Source: Actinocorallia populi (GTDB lineage: Bacteria > Actinomycetota > Actinomycetes > Streptosporangiales > Streptosporangiaceae). From it: a DNA stretch of 64,000 nucleotides. The translations under genes were made by a program, and so were the position numbers. How positions within the stretch are numbered: position 1 is the stretch's first letter; each line of letters opens with the position of its first letter. This document shows, piece after piece, positions 16,891-25,682 of this stretch. The notes under the pieces are model-generated. The model did no database searches and was not told the DNA's origin. It worked only from the letters and a program-made list of their open reading frames with translations. The stretch is taken from contig NZ_PVZV01000002.1 of NCBI RefSeq assembly GCF_002995495.1, forward strand, positions 620,001-684,000, written 5' to 3'.

Positions 16891-18374
16891 TCCGCGATGT
16901 CGACCGCCGGGCCCAGGAACTGGTGGACGGGCTGCTCGCCGAGCCCTGGGGCCAGGTCTCGCCGTCGGTATACGAGACCGGGCGGCTGGTGGCCTTCACC
17001 CCCTGGCTGGCCGGGCACGCCGAACGGGTCGCCTTCCTGCTGCGCACGCAGCGGCCCGACGGAGGCTGGGGACCGGACGGTGAACCGGGCTACCTCCTGG
17101 TGCCCTCGCTCAGCGCGATCGACGCGCTGCTGGCCGAGGGATCGGCCGAGGCGGCGGCCGCCGCCCACCGCGGCCTGGACCGGATGCGCCCGCTGCTGGC
17201 CGCGCCGCCGCAGCTCCCGGACACCCCGGCGATCGAACTGATATCGGCCTCGCTGATCCGTTCGATCGACTCCCGTCTGCCCGGGGCGCTGCCGGCGCCC
17301 GCGGCGCTCGACGACGGCACCCTGGACCTGGTCATGGCCGCCGCGAAGCAGGGCGGGCCGCTGCCGCAGAAGATGTGGCACGCGCTCGAGATCATCGGTC
17401 CCGCCGCGGCCGGGCTGCCCGGGGTCCCGGTGGAGAACATGGGCGGGGTGGGCGCGGCGCCCGCCGCGACCGCCGCCTGGCTGGGCGGGACGGAGCCCCC
17501 GCCGTCCGATCCCTCCCGGCGCTTCCTGGAGACCGCCGCCCGCCAGCACGGCGGTCCGGTGGCCTGCGGACTGCCGATCACCGTCTTCGAACGGTCCTGG
17601 GTGCTGACCCTGCTGAGCAGGGCGGGGCTGGCCTTCGACCCCCACCCGGAGCTGCTGCTGAGCCTGTCCGCGCCGCTGGGCCCGGACGGCGTGGCCACCG
17701 GTCCCGGACTGCCCCCGGACGCCGACACCACCTCCGCGGTCCTCTACGCCCTGACGCTGCTGGGCAGGCGCGTGGCGCCCGACCCGCTCACCGGGTACGA
17801 GACGGAGACCAACTTCCGCACGTGGCCCGGTGGCGAGCAGGGGCGTTCGGTGACCACCAACGCCCACGTGCTGGAGGTGTTCGGCCAGCACGCGCGGCTG
17901 GAGCCCGGTGCCGGGCACGAGGCCACCGCGGCCAAGGTCGCGGCCTGGCTGCGGGAGGTGCAGCGGGCCGACGGCTCCTGGACGGACCGCTGGCACGCCT
18001 CGCCCTACTACGCGACGATGGCGACGGCCCTGGCCCTGGCGGAGTTCGGGGGCGAGGAGTCGGCGGACTCGGTCCGTGCGGCCCTGCGCTGGGTGCGCGA
18101 CACCCAGCGCCCTGACGGCTCCTGGGGCGTGTGGGGCGGAACCGCGGAGGAGAGCGCCTACGCCCTGCACGTCCTGCTGCTCGCCGGCGATCCGGAGGAC
18201 GCGGTCGAGCAGGTGCGGGCGGGAGCCGGCTTCCTGGCGGGCGCCGCGGACGACGAGCCGCCGGCGCTCTGGCACGACAAGGACCTGTACCTCCCCGTCG
18301 CGATCGTCCGGGCCGCTGTGCTGGCCGCCTCCCACCTCGCTCAGGTGCAGCTCGGCGGCACACTGGTCACTTAG
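16887..18374 (+). CDS. Class II diterpene cyclase (DxDTT type)
   Basis: A 495-residue protonation-initiated cyclase of the prenyltransferase/squalene-cyclase fold. An N-terminal SPSVYETGRLV segment matches the S-x-YDTAW region of bacterial class II diterpene synthases. QW-like repeats (QRPDGGWG near 56, QRADGSW and QRPDGSWG near the C-terminus) are present. The acid motif is DADTTS (D278, D280), a DxDTT variant of DxDD also known from the tuberculosinyl-pathway enzyme Rv3377c. The start is TTG 16887, overlapping the class I stop; GTG 16923 is an alternative. It probably turns GGPP into a bicyclic labdane-, halimane- or clerodane-type diphosphate. The exact skeleton cannot be read from sequence. 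Confidence 0.82.
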   Translation: MIRDVDRRAQELVDGLLAEPWGQVSPSVYETGRLVAFTPWLAGHAERVAFLLRTQRPDGGWGPDGEPGYLLVPSLSAIDALLAEGSAEAAAAAHRGLDRMRPLLAAPPQLPDTPAIELISASLIRSIDSRLPGALPAPAALDDGTLDLVMAAAKQGGPLPQKMWHALEIIGPAAAGLPGVPVENMGGVGAAPAATAAWLGGTEPPPSDPSRRFLETAARQHGGPVACGLPITVFERSWVLTLLSRAGLAFDPHPELLLSLSAPLGPDGVATGPGLPPDADTTSAVLYALTLLGRRVAPDPLTGYETETNFRTWPGGEQGRSVTTNAHVLEVFGQHARLEPGAGHEATAAKVAAWLREVQRADGSWTDRWHASPYYATMATALALAEFGGEESADSVRAALRWVRDTQRPDGSWGVWGGTAEESAYALHVLLLAGDPEDAVEQVRAGAGFLAGAADDEPPALWHDKDLYLPVAIVRAAVLAASHLAQVQLGGTLVT

Positions 18375-18596
18375 GATTATCCTTATACTCCGGAACGCAT
18401 TGTTTTTGCGGAGGCTGGGGAGATGTAGGAATCTTGCCGGTATTTTGGTGGGTTGTTCGCTAGGTTGCTATCGTTCTCCCGTCTGTTGACGGCGGTTCTG
18501 CCAGAGATGTCCGGAACCGCTTGATACGGCACTGTTAACGGCACGTTGCTAGAGTTCAACGGCCTTCTTGTCTATTGATGCGATGGAGCGGCTGTA

Positions 18597-20894
18597 ATGC
18601 GCCTCCGCAATTCCAGTGTGCGGACCAAAATCACGGCCCTGCTGCTCTCGCTGACCGCGTTGTGGGTTTTCGCCGCCTGGGTCACGCTCCGCGAGGGTGT
18701 GAACCTCCTATGGGTCAACCAGCTCGACAAGGGGATCGCCCAGCCGGGAGACGTCCTCATCGTCGACCTCCAGAAGGAGCGCCTGCTGTCCATGGTGCTC
18801 GCCGGCGACCGGACGCAGGCGAACGCCGACGCCCTGCGCGACCAGCGGACGAGCACCGACCGCAAGAGGGCGGCCTACCTGCGGGACGCCCGTTCGACCA
18901 TGACGAAGCTGGCCGCGGACGACGCCCTGGAGGAGCTGCTCGCGCAGTCCTTCACGGCGCTCGAGGACCTGGACAAGGCCCGCGCCTGGTTCGACGCCCC
19001 CGACGGCAGGTCGCCCGACTGGGCCCGTTCGCTCTACACCGAGGCGATCGGCTCGATGGGCCTGGTGTACGAGGGCCTGGCGACCCTCGACGACGACGAC
19101 TTCGCCGCCAGGACCCGGACCCTGGTCGAGCTCAACCAGTACAACGAGCTGTTCTCCCAGGAGGACGCGCTGGTCTCCGGAGTGCTGGTCGCAGGGCGCT
19201 TCACCAACGCCTCCTACGCCGACTTCCACCGGTTGCTCGGCGTCCAGCGCCACGCGAGGGCCGAAGTGCTCGAGAGGCTCGCCGAGTTCGCCCCGGAAAC
19301 GGTCGAGAGGCACGAGAAGAGCGAGTCCCTGGCCACGGTGACGGCCCTGGAGGACCGCCTGCTGGCGATGATGGGCAACAACCATCGCAAGCCCATCCAG
19401 ACGGTCTCCTTCGCCGCTTGGAACAACGCCACCACCGCCTGGCTGGCGGAGTCGCAGGACATCACGTGGGACGCCGGCGACCAGCTCGTCGAGGCCGCCA
19501 CCCCGATCGCGACGGGAGTCATCATCCGGCTGGCGCTGGCCGGCGGTCTGGGCTTCCTCTCCGTCGTCGCCTCGGTGATCCTGTCCGTCACCACCGCCCG
19601 CCACCTGGTGCGGCAGCTGGAACGCTTGAAGGACGCCGCGCACGAGCTGTCGGACGTGCGGCTGCCGAACGTCGTGGAGCGGCTCGGCCACGGCGAGCAG
19701 GTGGACGTCGAGGCCGAGGCGCCGCCGCTGGAGTTCGGCGACGACGACATCGGCAAGGTGGGCCAGGCGTTCAACGCGGTGCAGAAGACCGCGATCCGCA
19801 CCGCGGTCGAGCAGGCCGAGCTGCGGCGCGGCATCCGCGACATCCTGCTGAGCCTCGCGCGGCGCTCCCAGGCGCTGGTGCACCGGCAGCTGACGCTGCT
19901 GGACCAGATGGAGCGCCGGGAGATCGACACCGAGGAGCTGGAGGACCTGTTCCGGCTCGACCACCTGGCGACCCGGATGCGGCGCAACGCCGAGAACCTC
20001 ATCATCCTCTCCGGCGCGACCCCGGCCCGCGGCTGGCGCCGGCCCGTCCCCATGGTCGACGTGGTCCGCTCGGCCGTCGCCGAGGTCGAGGACTACACCC
20101 GGGTGACCGTCATGCCGATCGACGAGGTCCACCTCGTCGGCCGTGCCGTCGCCGACATCGCCCACCTCCTGGCGGAGCTGATCGAGAACGCGGTGTCGTT
20201 CTCGCCGCCGTACACCTACGCGCAGATCTCCGGCCACATGGTGGCCTCCGGCTACGCCCTGGAGATCGAGGACCGCGGCCTGGGCATGTCGGACGAGAAC
20301 CTCGCCGCCATCAACAGGAAGATCGCCGACCCGCCGGAGTTCAACCTCTCCAGCTCGGTGCAGCTCGGCCTCTACGTGGTCGGCAAGCTCGCCGAGCGGT
20401 ACGGCGTGCAGGTGACGCTCAAGCGTTCGCCCTACAAGGGAACGACCGCGGTGGTCATCATCCCGCGGGAACTGCTGGAGGAAGGAGAGTCCGGCGCGCC
20501 GTCGCAGCAGTCTCTGACGGTCGTCGGGGCGACCATGCCGGAAGTCACCGACTCGACGGACCCCCGGAGCGGGGAGCGCTTCACGCCCGTCCTGGTCCCG
20601 TCACCACCCGAAGAAACGCCGACCGCCCCGGCCTCCGCGCCGCTGCCGGTGCGGGAGAACCCGTCCACGGCCGGACCGGCCTCCGAGGAGACCGAGCTCA
20701 CGCCCTCGGGCCTGCCGGTCCGCGTTCCCCAGGCCAGCCTCGCCCCGCCGCTGCGGGACGAGCCGGTCGGCGAGGACGAGCCGGCCGGTGAGGATCCCGG
20801 CCGTTCGCCCGAGGAGATCCGCAGGATCGTGGGAGCCTTCCAGAGCGGCACCCTGCGCGGCAGGGCAGCCTCCGTCGAGAGTGAGACCGAGTGA
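18597..20894 (+). CDS. cvnA: Conservon CvnA (second copy): sensor histidine kinase-like protein
   Basis: A 765-residue paralogue of the CvnA at 10.2 kb with the same plan. TM1 is at about residues 10-31, then an extracytoplasmic NIT-type helical region, TM2 at about 305-330, a HAMP segment and the conserved ARRSQALVHRQLTLLDQMER stretch. HATPase_c starts near 518 with ELIENAVSFSPP, EDRGLGM and QLGLYVVGKLAERYG. A Pro/Glu-rich tail follows. The sensor halves of the two copies differ far more than the ATPase halves, so they may read different signals. ATG 18597 has GGAG 8 nt upstream. It follows the class II cyclase after 222 bp and overlaps cvnB (GTGA). Confidence 0.88.
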   Translation: MRLRNSSVRTKITALLLSLTALWVFAAWVTLREGVNLLWVNQLDKGIAQPGDVLIVDLQKERLLSMVLAGDRTQANADALRDQRTSTDRKRAAYLRDARSTMTKLAADDALEELLAQSFTALEDLDKARAWFDAPDGRSPDWARSLYTEAIGSMGLVYEGLATLDDDDFAARTRTLVELNQYNELFSQEDALVSGVLVAGRFTNASYADFHRLLGVQRHARAEVLERLAEFAPETVERHEKSESLATVTALEDRLLAMMGNNHRKPIQTVSFAAWNNATTAWLAESQDITWDAGDQLVEAATPIATGVIIRLALAGGLGFLSVVASVILSVTTARHLVRQLERLKDAAHELSDVRLPNVVERLGHGEQVDVEAEAPPLEFGDDDIGKVGQAFNAVQKTAIRTAVEQAELRRGIRDILLSLARRSQALVHRQLTLLDQMERREIDTEELEDLFRLDHLATRMRRNAENLIILSGATPARGWRRPVPMVDVVRSAVAEVEDYTRVTVMPIDEVHLVGRAVADIAHLLAELIENAVSFSPPYTYAQISGHMVASGYALEIEDRGLGMSDENLAAINRKIADPPEFNLSSSVQLGLYVVGKLAERYGVQVTLKRSPYKGTTAVVIIPRELLEEGESGAPSQQSLTVVGATMPEVTDSTDPRSGERFTPVLVPSPPEETPTAPASAPLPVRENPSTAGPASEETELTPSGLPVRVPQASLAPPLRDEPVGEDEPAGEDPGRSPEEIRRIVGAFQSGTLRGRAASVESETE

Positions 20895-21301
20895 TGCAGA
20901 AGACAGGAGCAGGCGCCGACCTGGCGTGGTTGCTCGATGACCTGGTCAAGCGGGTCAACGAGGCGGAACACGCGATCGTGCTGTCCGCGGACGGTCTGCT
21001 GATGGCGCAGTCGCAGGGCATCGGCAGGGACGACGCCGAGCACCTCTCGGCGGTCGCCGCGGGCATCCAGAGCCTCGCCAAGGGCGCGGGCGAGCGGTTC
21101 GGCGGCGGCGCCGTCCGCCAGACCATCATCGAGATGCGGTCGGCCTTCCTGCTGGTCACCGTCGCCGGGCAGGGCGCCTGCCTGGCGGTGCTCAGCAGCG
21201 AGGACGCCGACGTCGGCCTCATCGCCTACGAGATGGCCATGATGGTCACCAAGCTGGGCCACCATCTCTCCACCCCGGCACGGGTGACGGAGTCGGCGTG
21301 A
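20891..21301 (+). CDS. cvnB: Conservon CvnB (second copy): roadblock/LC7 protein
   Basis: A 136-residue roadblock/LC7 protein closely similar in layout to the copy at 12.5 kb: DLAWLLDDLVKRVNEAEHAIVLSADGLLMAQS opening and GLIAYEMAMMVTKLG closing segment. It starts at GTG 20891, overlapping the cvnA stop, or at the adjacent ATG 20894. It overlaps cvnC by GTGA. Expected to act as a partner or activator of the CvnD GTPase encoded in the same operon. Confidence 0.88.
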   Translation: MMQKTGAGADLAWLLDDLVKRVNEAEHAIVLSADGLLMAQSQGIGRDDAEHLSAVAAGIQSLAKGAGERFGGGAVRQTIIEMRSAFLLVTVAGQGACLAVLSSEDADVGLIAYEMAMMVTKLGHHLSTPARVTESA

Positions 21302-21687
21302 CCTACCCGCCTCAGGAACCTGAGAACGAGCGCTGGCTGGACGAGAGCGCCGGCCCGTTGGTCAGGCCGTACGTGATGACGAGCGGCCGGCTCCAGCCGG
21401 TCCGCGGCGAGTTCGACCTGATCACCCTGGTGGAGGCGACGGGCCCGGCTCCGTCGGTGGCGATCGGCCTGGGCCCCGAGCACCTGGCGATCATCCGCCT
21501 CTGCCAGACGCTGATGTCGGTGGCCGAGATCACCGCGCATCTGGACCTGCCGACCGGCACGGTGCGGGTGCTGCTGGGAGACCTGCTCGACAAGGGCCTC
21601 GTCACCGTCCAGGAACCCCAACCGGAGATCGACATGCAGGACCTCAGGATGTACCAGGCGGTGATCGATGGCCTCCGCGCCCTCTAG
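21298..21687 (+). CDS. cvnC: Conservon CvnC (second copy): DUF742 protein
   Basis: A 129-residue DUF742 protein with DESAGPLVRPYVMTSGRLQP near the N-terminus and the winged-helix-like HLDLPTGTVRVLLGDLLDKGLV. GTG start overlapping the cvnB stop. Its 3' end overlaps the GTPase gene by 20 nt, the tight coupling typical of conservons. Confidence 0.87.
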   Translation: MTYPPQEPENERWLDESAGPLVRPYVMTSGRLQPVRGEFDLITLVEATGPAPSVAIGLGPEHLAIIRLCQTLMSVAEITAHLDLPTGTVRVLLGDLLDKGLVTVQEPQPEIDMQDLRMYQAVIDGLRAL

Positions 21688-22258
21688 CGCCGCCGGGACG
21701 CGCCGCCGGATGCCCACCGCGATCAAGATCCTGGTGGCGGGCGGGTTCGGCGCGGGCAAGACGACCCTGGTCGGGGCGGTCTCGGAGACCGAGCCGCTGC
21801 GCACCGAGGAGGTGCTCACCGACCGGGGGGTGGGCGTCGACGACATCGAGGGCGTGGAGACCAAGCGGACCACCACGGTGGCGATGGACTTCGGCCGGAT
21901 CACCTTCGGCGACGAGTTCGTCCTCTACCTGTTCGGCACCCCCGGCCAGGAGCGCTTCTGGTTCATGTGGGACGAGGTGGCGCTCGGCGCGCTCGGCGCG
22001 GTGGTGCTGGCCGACACCCGGCGGCTGGCCGACTGCTTCCCGGCGATCGACTACTTCGAGCGCCGCGGCACCCCGTTCATCGTGGCGGTCAACTGCTTCG
22101 AGGGGGCGCAGCGGTACGAGGCGGACGAGGTCAAGCAGGCGCTGCAGATCGGTCCGGGCATCCCGGTGCTGCTGTGCGACGCCCGCAGGAAGGAGTCCTC
22201 CAAGGAGGTGCTCATCACCCTGGTGCAGCACGCCATGAAGATGAGGGCGGCCCGCTAG
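21668..22258 (+). CDS. cvnD: Conservon CvnD: small Ras-like GTPase
   Basis: A 196-residue GTP-binding protein. The P-loop is GGFGAGKTTL, the switch-II DxxG equivalent is FGTPGQERF, and the base-recognition element is VAVNCFEG (an N-x-x-E variant of NKxD). TKRTTTVAMDFG is the switch region typical of CvnD/ATP-GTP-binding conservon proteins, which belong to the MglA-like branch of small GTPases. Last gene of the second conservon and the only CvnD in the window, so it might serve both copies. The next gene is convergent, 6 bp away. Confidence 0.9.
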   Translation: MASAPSSAAGTRRRMPTAIKILVAGGFGAGKTTLVGAVSETEPLRTEEVLTDRGVGVDDIEGVETKRTTTVAMDFGRITFGDEFVLYLFGTPGQERFWFMWDEVALGALGAVVLADTRRLADCFPAIDYFERRGTPFIVAVNCFEGAQRYEADEVKQALQIGPGIPVLLCDARRKESSKEVLITLVQHAMKMRAAR

Positions 22259-22264
22259 GGCCGA

Positions 22265-23092
22265 TCAGCCGCAGCCCTCGAACTGCGGGACGGTGGTGGT
22301 GGTCTTCAGCCCGGTCGGCCCGAACCACTTGGCGAGCAGCCGCGCCGCCGTCCCGTCCTGGTACATCCGGGTGACGGCGCGGTTGACCGCCTCGCACCCG
22401 CTGACGTCGTCCTTGCGCAGGCCGATGCCGTACTTCTCGTCGGTGAACCTGGCGTTGACCATCCGGAAGGCGCCGGGCCGCCGCAGGGCGAAGCCCGCCA
22501 GGATCAGGTCGTCGGTGGTGACGGCGTCGAGCCCGCCGTCGAGGAGGAGCTGGACGCACTCGCCGTACGTCGCCGCGTCGACGAGTTCGGCCTCGATGCC
22601 CAGCTCCTCCACGACCCGCTTCCAGGAGTTGGAGCCCTCGCTCTTGCACAGTTTGCGGCCCGCCAGGTCCCGCGGGCCGAGGATGTCCCTTTCGCCCCCG
22701 CGGACCATGATGTCCTGGTGGGCGACGTAGTAGGGCCCGGCGAAGTTGACCAGGGTCTTGCGCAGCGGGGTGATGGAGTAGCTGGCCACCACCAGGTCGA
22801 CCTTCCGCCCGATCAGGAACTCCTCGCGCTGCCCGGAGGTGAGCCCGACGAACTCCACGCGCTCGGCGCCGAGACGCTCGGCGACGTAGGAGGCGACGTC
22901 CACGTCGAAGCCCAGGAAGGAGCCGTGGGACCGCAACCCGATGCCCGGCTGGTCGTACTTCACCCCGATCCGGAGCACCTTCCTGCCCTCCACCCCCGGG
23001 GAGCGGTCGGCGCCGCACGCGACGGCCAGGGACAGCAGGAGGACGGTGGCCAGGAGGAGGGACAGGAGGCGTCCGGGCATGCTGGTGGTCAA
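22265..23092 (-). CDS. glnH: GlnH-like amino-acid-binding lipoprotein
   Basis: A substrate-binding protein of about 275 residues (family 3, glutamate/glutamine type). Signal peptide with lipobox LSLAVAC, then VLRIGVKYDQPGIG and GFDVDVASYVAERLGA, the classic family-3 opening; FVGLTSGQREEFL and VVASYSITPLR follow. The start is uncertain: TTG 23092 overlaps the upstream stop and has GGAG 5 nt before it; ATG 23080 is the alternative. No ABC permease or ATPase accompanies it. Instead it ends a PknG-PP2C-FHA-GlnX operon. In Mycobacterium tuberculosis, GlnH binds Asp/Glu and signals through GlnX to PknG, so a sensory rather than transport role is likely. Confidence 0.82.
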   Translation of the reverse strand: MTTSMPGRLLSLLLATVLLLSLAVACGADRSPGVEGRKVLRIGVKYDQPGIGLRSHGSFLGFDVDVASYVAERLGAERVEFVGLTSGQREEFLIGRKVDLVVASYSITPLRKTLVNFAGPYYVAHQDIMVRGGERDILGPRDLAGRKLCKSEGSNSWKRVVEELGIEAELVDAATYGECVQLLLDGGLDAVTTDDLILAGFALRRPGAFRMVNARFTDEKYGIGLRKDDVSGCEAVNRAVTRMYQDGTAARLLAKWFGPTGLKTTTTVPQFEGCG

Positions 23093-24465
23093 CGGTACTC
23101 CGCGAGTCTGGGCCACACGCCCAGGACGATGAGCGCGGCCAGGACGATCCCCGCCGCGGGCAGGCCCCGGTTCCAGCCGTCGAGGGCGGCGGCGCCGGCC
23201 GCGACCTCCCGTTCGAAGTCGGCGTTGCGGTGCGCGACGAGCCGGCTCAGCTCCTGGTCGTAGGCGGTGAAGGTCTCGGTCATCAGGCCGGTGCGCAGGG
23301 CGATGGCCTCCCGCTCGTCGCCGCGGCGCACCAGGCCGCGCATCCGCTCGTCCTGCTCCTGGAAGGCCCGGTAGCGGATGAGCACCTCGGACCCCTGCGG
23401 GACGCCGCCGAGGAACCCCAGCTCGGGCGGGGCCTCGGCGAGCCGCCGGTAGTAGTCGGCGAGGTTGCCGGACTCCCGGTAGGCGATGGCCTGGGAGGTG
23501 TCGAAGTAGACCTGGGCGTAGGTGTCGGCGCGCCGCGGGTCGAGCAGGAAGCGGGTCTGGTCGGCGGCGGCGGTGTTGCTGATCGCGCGGGCGCGGGTGA
23601 AGGCGAGGGTGGGGTCGAAGCCCTCCTCCTTGGCCATGCGCAGGTGCGAGGAGGTGCTGCCCAGCACGAGCAGCGCCCAGCCCCCCAGCACCAGCGTGAG
23701 CGCGGTGGCCGCGGCCAGCGCCGGGCTGAGCAGGCGCCGGAACCGGTAGGCGAGGTAGACCTGGAGCCCGGCCAGCACCGCCAGCAGCACCAGCGCGGTG
23801 ACGCCGACGGCGACGCGGGAGCGCAGGACGTGCGAGCGCTCGTCGACGTAGGCGCGCCGCACGACGCTGGCGTTCTCCAGGGTGAGGTTGTAGGCCTTGG
23901 GCAGGATGTCCTGGCGCATCAGGTCGGTGGCCCGCCGGTAGACCCCCAGCACGTTCTGCGGCGGCGGCCCGGCCGGATGCCCGGACTGGTCGTTGAGGAG
24001 GAGGGCGCGGGAGGCGAGCTGCTCGTACCTGCCGAGGCCGTTCAGCACATCCCGGACGGTGCGGCGGCTCGCCCGGTCCGTCCCGGCGATCTCGTAGGCC
24101 TGCAGCAGCGCCCGGTGGGCCTCGCCCCGCCTGGCCCGGTACCGCTCCTGGGCGCGGTCGCGGCCGGCGCCGAGGTCGTGCTCGGCGCCGATGAGCAGCA
24201 GCCCGGCGAGCTGGGCGTCCATGTCGCTGAGCGCGAAGTACAGGTGGCCGGTGTGCACCACCTGCGGCCCGGCGTCCTCGCCGACCAGCCGCAGGCCCTG
24301 GCGGGCGTCCTCCAGGCCGGTGGAGACCGCCGCGACCAGGGCGATGACGGCCAGCAGCGCCGCGGCGGCCCAGCCGCGCAGGTGGCCGGGCACCGTCCGG
24401 GGCAGCGCGGAGCGCCCGGCCGTCCGCCGGAGCGCCCGGAGCGCCCCGGCCACCTTGCTGATCAC
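23089..24465 (-). CDS. glnX: GlnX-like transmembrane sensor protein
   Basis: A 458-residue membrane protein with four predicted transmembrane helices: about residues 31-50, 216-236, 244-265 and 431-450. Two extracytoplasmic helical regions lie between helices 1-2 and 3-4. There is no kinase or other catalytic domain. This is the layout of mycobacterial GlnX, which relays binding of amino acids by GlnH to cytoplasmic PknG. The start is GTG 24465, overlapping the stop of the FHA gene (GTGA), and it ends with TGA overlapping the lipoprotein start. The gene order supports the GlnX call more than any single motif does. Confidence 0.78.
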   Translation of the reverse strand: MISKVAGALRALRRTAGRSALPRTVPGHLRGWAAAALLAVIALVAAVSTGLEDARQGLRLVGEDAGPQVVHTGHLYFALSDMDAQLAGLLLIGAEHDLGAGRDRAQERYRARRGEAHRALLQAYEIAGTDRASRRTVRDVLNGLGRYEQLASRALLLNDQSGHPAGPPPQNVLGVYRRATDLMRQDILPKAYNLTLENASVVRRAYVDERSHVLRSRVAVGVTALVLLAVLAGLQVYLAYRFRRLLSPALAAATALTLVLGGWALLVLGSTSSHLRMAKEEGFDPTLAFTRARAISNTAAADQTRFLLDPRRADTYAQVYFDTSQAIAYRESGNLADYYRRLAEAPPELGFLGGVPQGSEVLIRYRAFQEQDERMRGLVRRGDEREAIALRTGLMTETFTAYDQELSRLVAHRNADFEREVAAGAAALDGWNRGLPAAGIVLAALIVLGVWPRLAEYR

Positions 24466-25682
24466 GACAGGGACTCTCTGCGCAGCTCGAGGGTGGTCCA
24501 GGCGCCGACGTGGATGCGGTCGCCCTCGTGGAGCGGGATCTCGGCGCCCACGGCGACCGGGGCGCTGCCGGCGTTCAGCCGGGTGCCGTTGGCCGAGCCG
24601 GGGTCGACCAGGCACCAGCGGCCGTCGCGGGAGATCAGGACGGCGTGGGTGCGCGAGACCGCGGGGTCGCGGGTGGGCACGGCCAGGTCGATGTCGGGGA
24701 CGGTGCCGCGCAGCGTGCTGCGCCGCCCCAGCAGCACGCGGCCGCCGGTGAGGGGGCTGCTGAGCCCCGGCCTGCCCTGCGGGGCCGGCAGCCGGCCCGC
24801 GTCGGGTCCGCTCTCGGCCAGGATCCGCCGGTGGTACTCCGGATCGGTGCTGATCACCACGTACCAGCGGGAGCGGAAGTCCTCCGGAGCCGCGGGCCTG
24901 GGGCCGGGCACGCCGGTGGCGAAGTCGTGGCCGCAGCCCTCGCAGAAGCGGCCTTCGCCCGGCAGCGCGCACTCGGGGCAGGGCCCGGAGCGCGCGGGGG
25001 AGGACGCGGGCACGGGAGGCGGGGCGGGGGCCGCGCCGCGGCGCAGCCGGAAGGTGCAGGTGGTCTCGTCGCCCTCGATGACGCGGCTGAGCATCGTGGC
25101 CAGCGGGACGTTGCCCTGGGCGCGGGCGAGCTGGACGGCGCTCTCCAGCTCGGCGGCGGCGGTGCCGGCGTCCCCGGCCTGCTGGGCGGCCAGGCCCGCC
25201 TGGATGCGCGCGGCCAGTTCGCTCTGCCCGGTGTAGTGGGCGACGCGGGCGTCGATCCGGGTGCACCGGGTGCGGTCGTCGGTCCACTCGGCGAACACGT
25301 CGGCGGCGCCCAGCGCCTCCCCGCCGAGCAGGACCGTGAGCCGTGCCGCGCGCATCCGCTGGCCGACGTCCTGGACGGGCACCCGCAGGCGCAGGTGGTA
25401 CTCGCGGGTCTCGCGGCGGCCCCAGCGGCCGGTGGAGTGGTCGAAGGAGCGCGGGGCGTCCTCGACGGCGCGCGCGGAGAGGTCCTCCTCGGCCGGCAGG
25501 ACTTGCTTGAGGGAGCGCAGGACGACCCCGCGCGGCACCGCGACCCGCAGGCGCACGTCCTCGGCGGGCTCGAAGGGGTCGCCCGTCCCGGTGACGGAGA
25601 TGATCGCGTGGAGGTCCGTCCCGCCGTCGGGCAGGTAGCGGTTCTGGTCCACGGACACGGTGAACGGGGTCCTGATGGTCAT
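24462..25682 (-). CDS. FHA-domain protein with zinc ribbon
   Basis: A 406-residue cytoplasmic protein. The N-terminal 200 residues are a beta-rich region like that preceding or following VWA domains (MTIRTPFTVSVDQNRYLP...), with no MIDAS motif visible. A Cys4 zinc ribbon follows (CPEC and CEGC near residues 235-255). A C-terminal FHA domain has LGRRSTLRGTVPDIDL, SRTHAVL and GSANGTRLN, the phosphothreonine-binding loops. It probably docks on phosphorylated PknG or its substrates. Start ATG 25682 overlaps the phosphatase stop (ATGA). This position corresponds functionally to GarA, the FHA substrate of PknG, but the architecture is different. Confidence 0.78.
   Translation of the reverse strand: MTIRTPFTVSVDQNRYLPDGGTDLHAIISVTGTGDPFEPAEDVRLRVAVPRGVVLRSLKQVLPAEEDLSARAVEDAPRSFDHSTGRWGRRETREYHLRLRVPVQDVGQRMRAARLTVLLGGEALGAADVFAEWTDDRTRCTRIDARVAHYTGQSELAARIQAGLAAQQAGDAGTAAAELESAVQLARAQGNVPLATMLSRVIEGDETTCTFRLRRGAAPAPPPVPASSPARSGPCPECALPGEGRFCEGCGHDFATGVPGPRPAAPEDFRSRWYVVISTDPEYHRRILAESGPDAGRLPAPQGRPGLSSPLTGGRVLLGRRSTLRGTVPDIDLAVPTRDPAVSRTHAVLISRDGRWCLVDPGSANGTRLNAGSAPVAVGAEIPLHEGDRIHVGAWTTLELRRESLS

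Noticed and set aside
10206-22258. Conservon pair as a recent tandem duplication
   Set aside because: The two CvnA proteins share the plan and ATPase motifs but differ strongly in the sensor half and linkers, so an old divergence is more likely.
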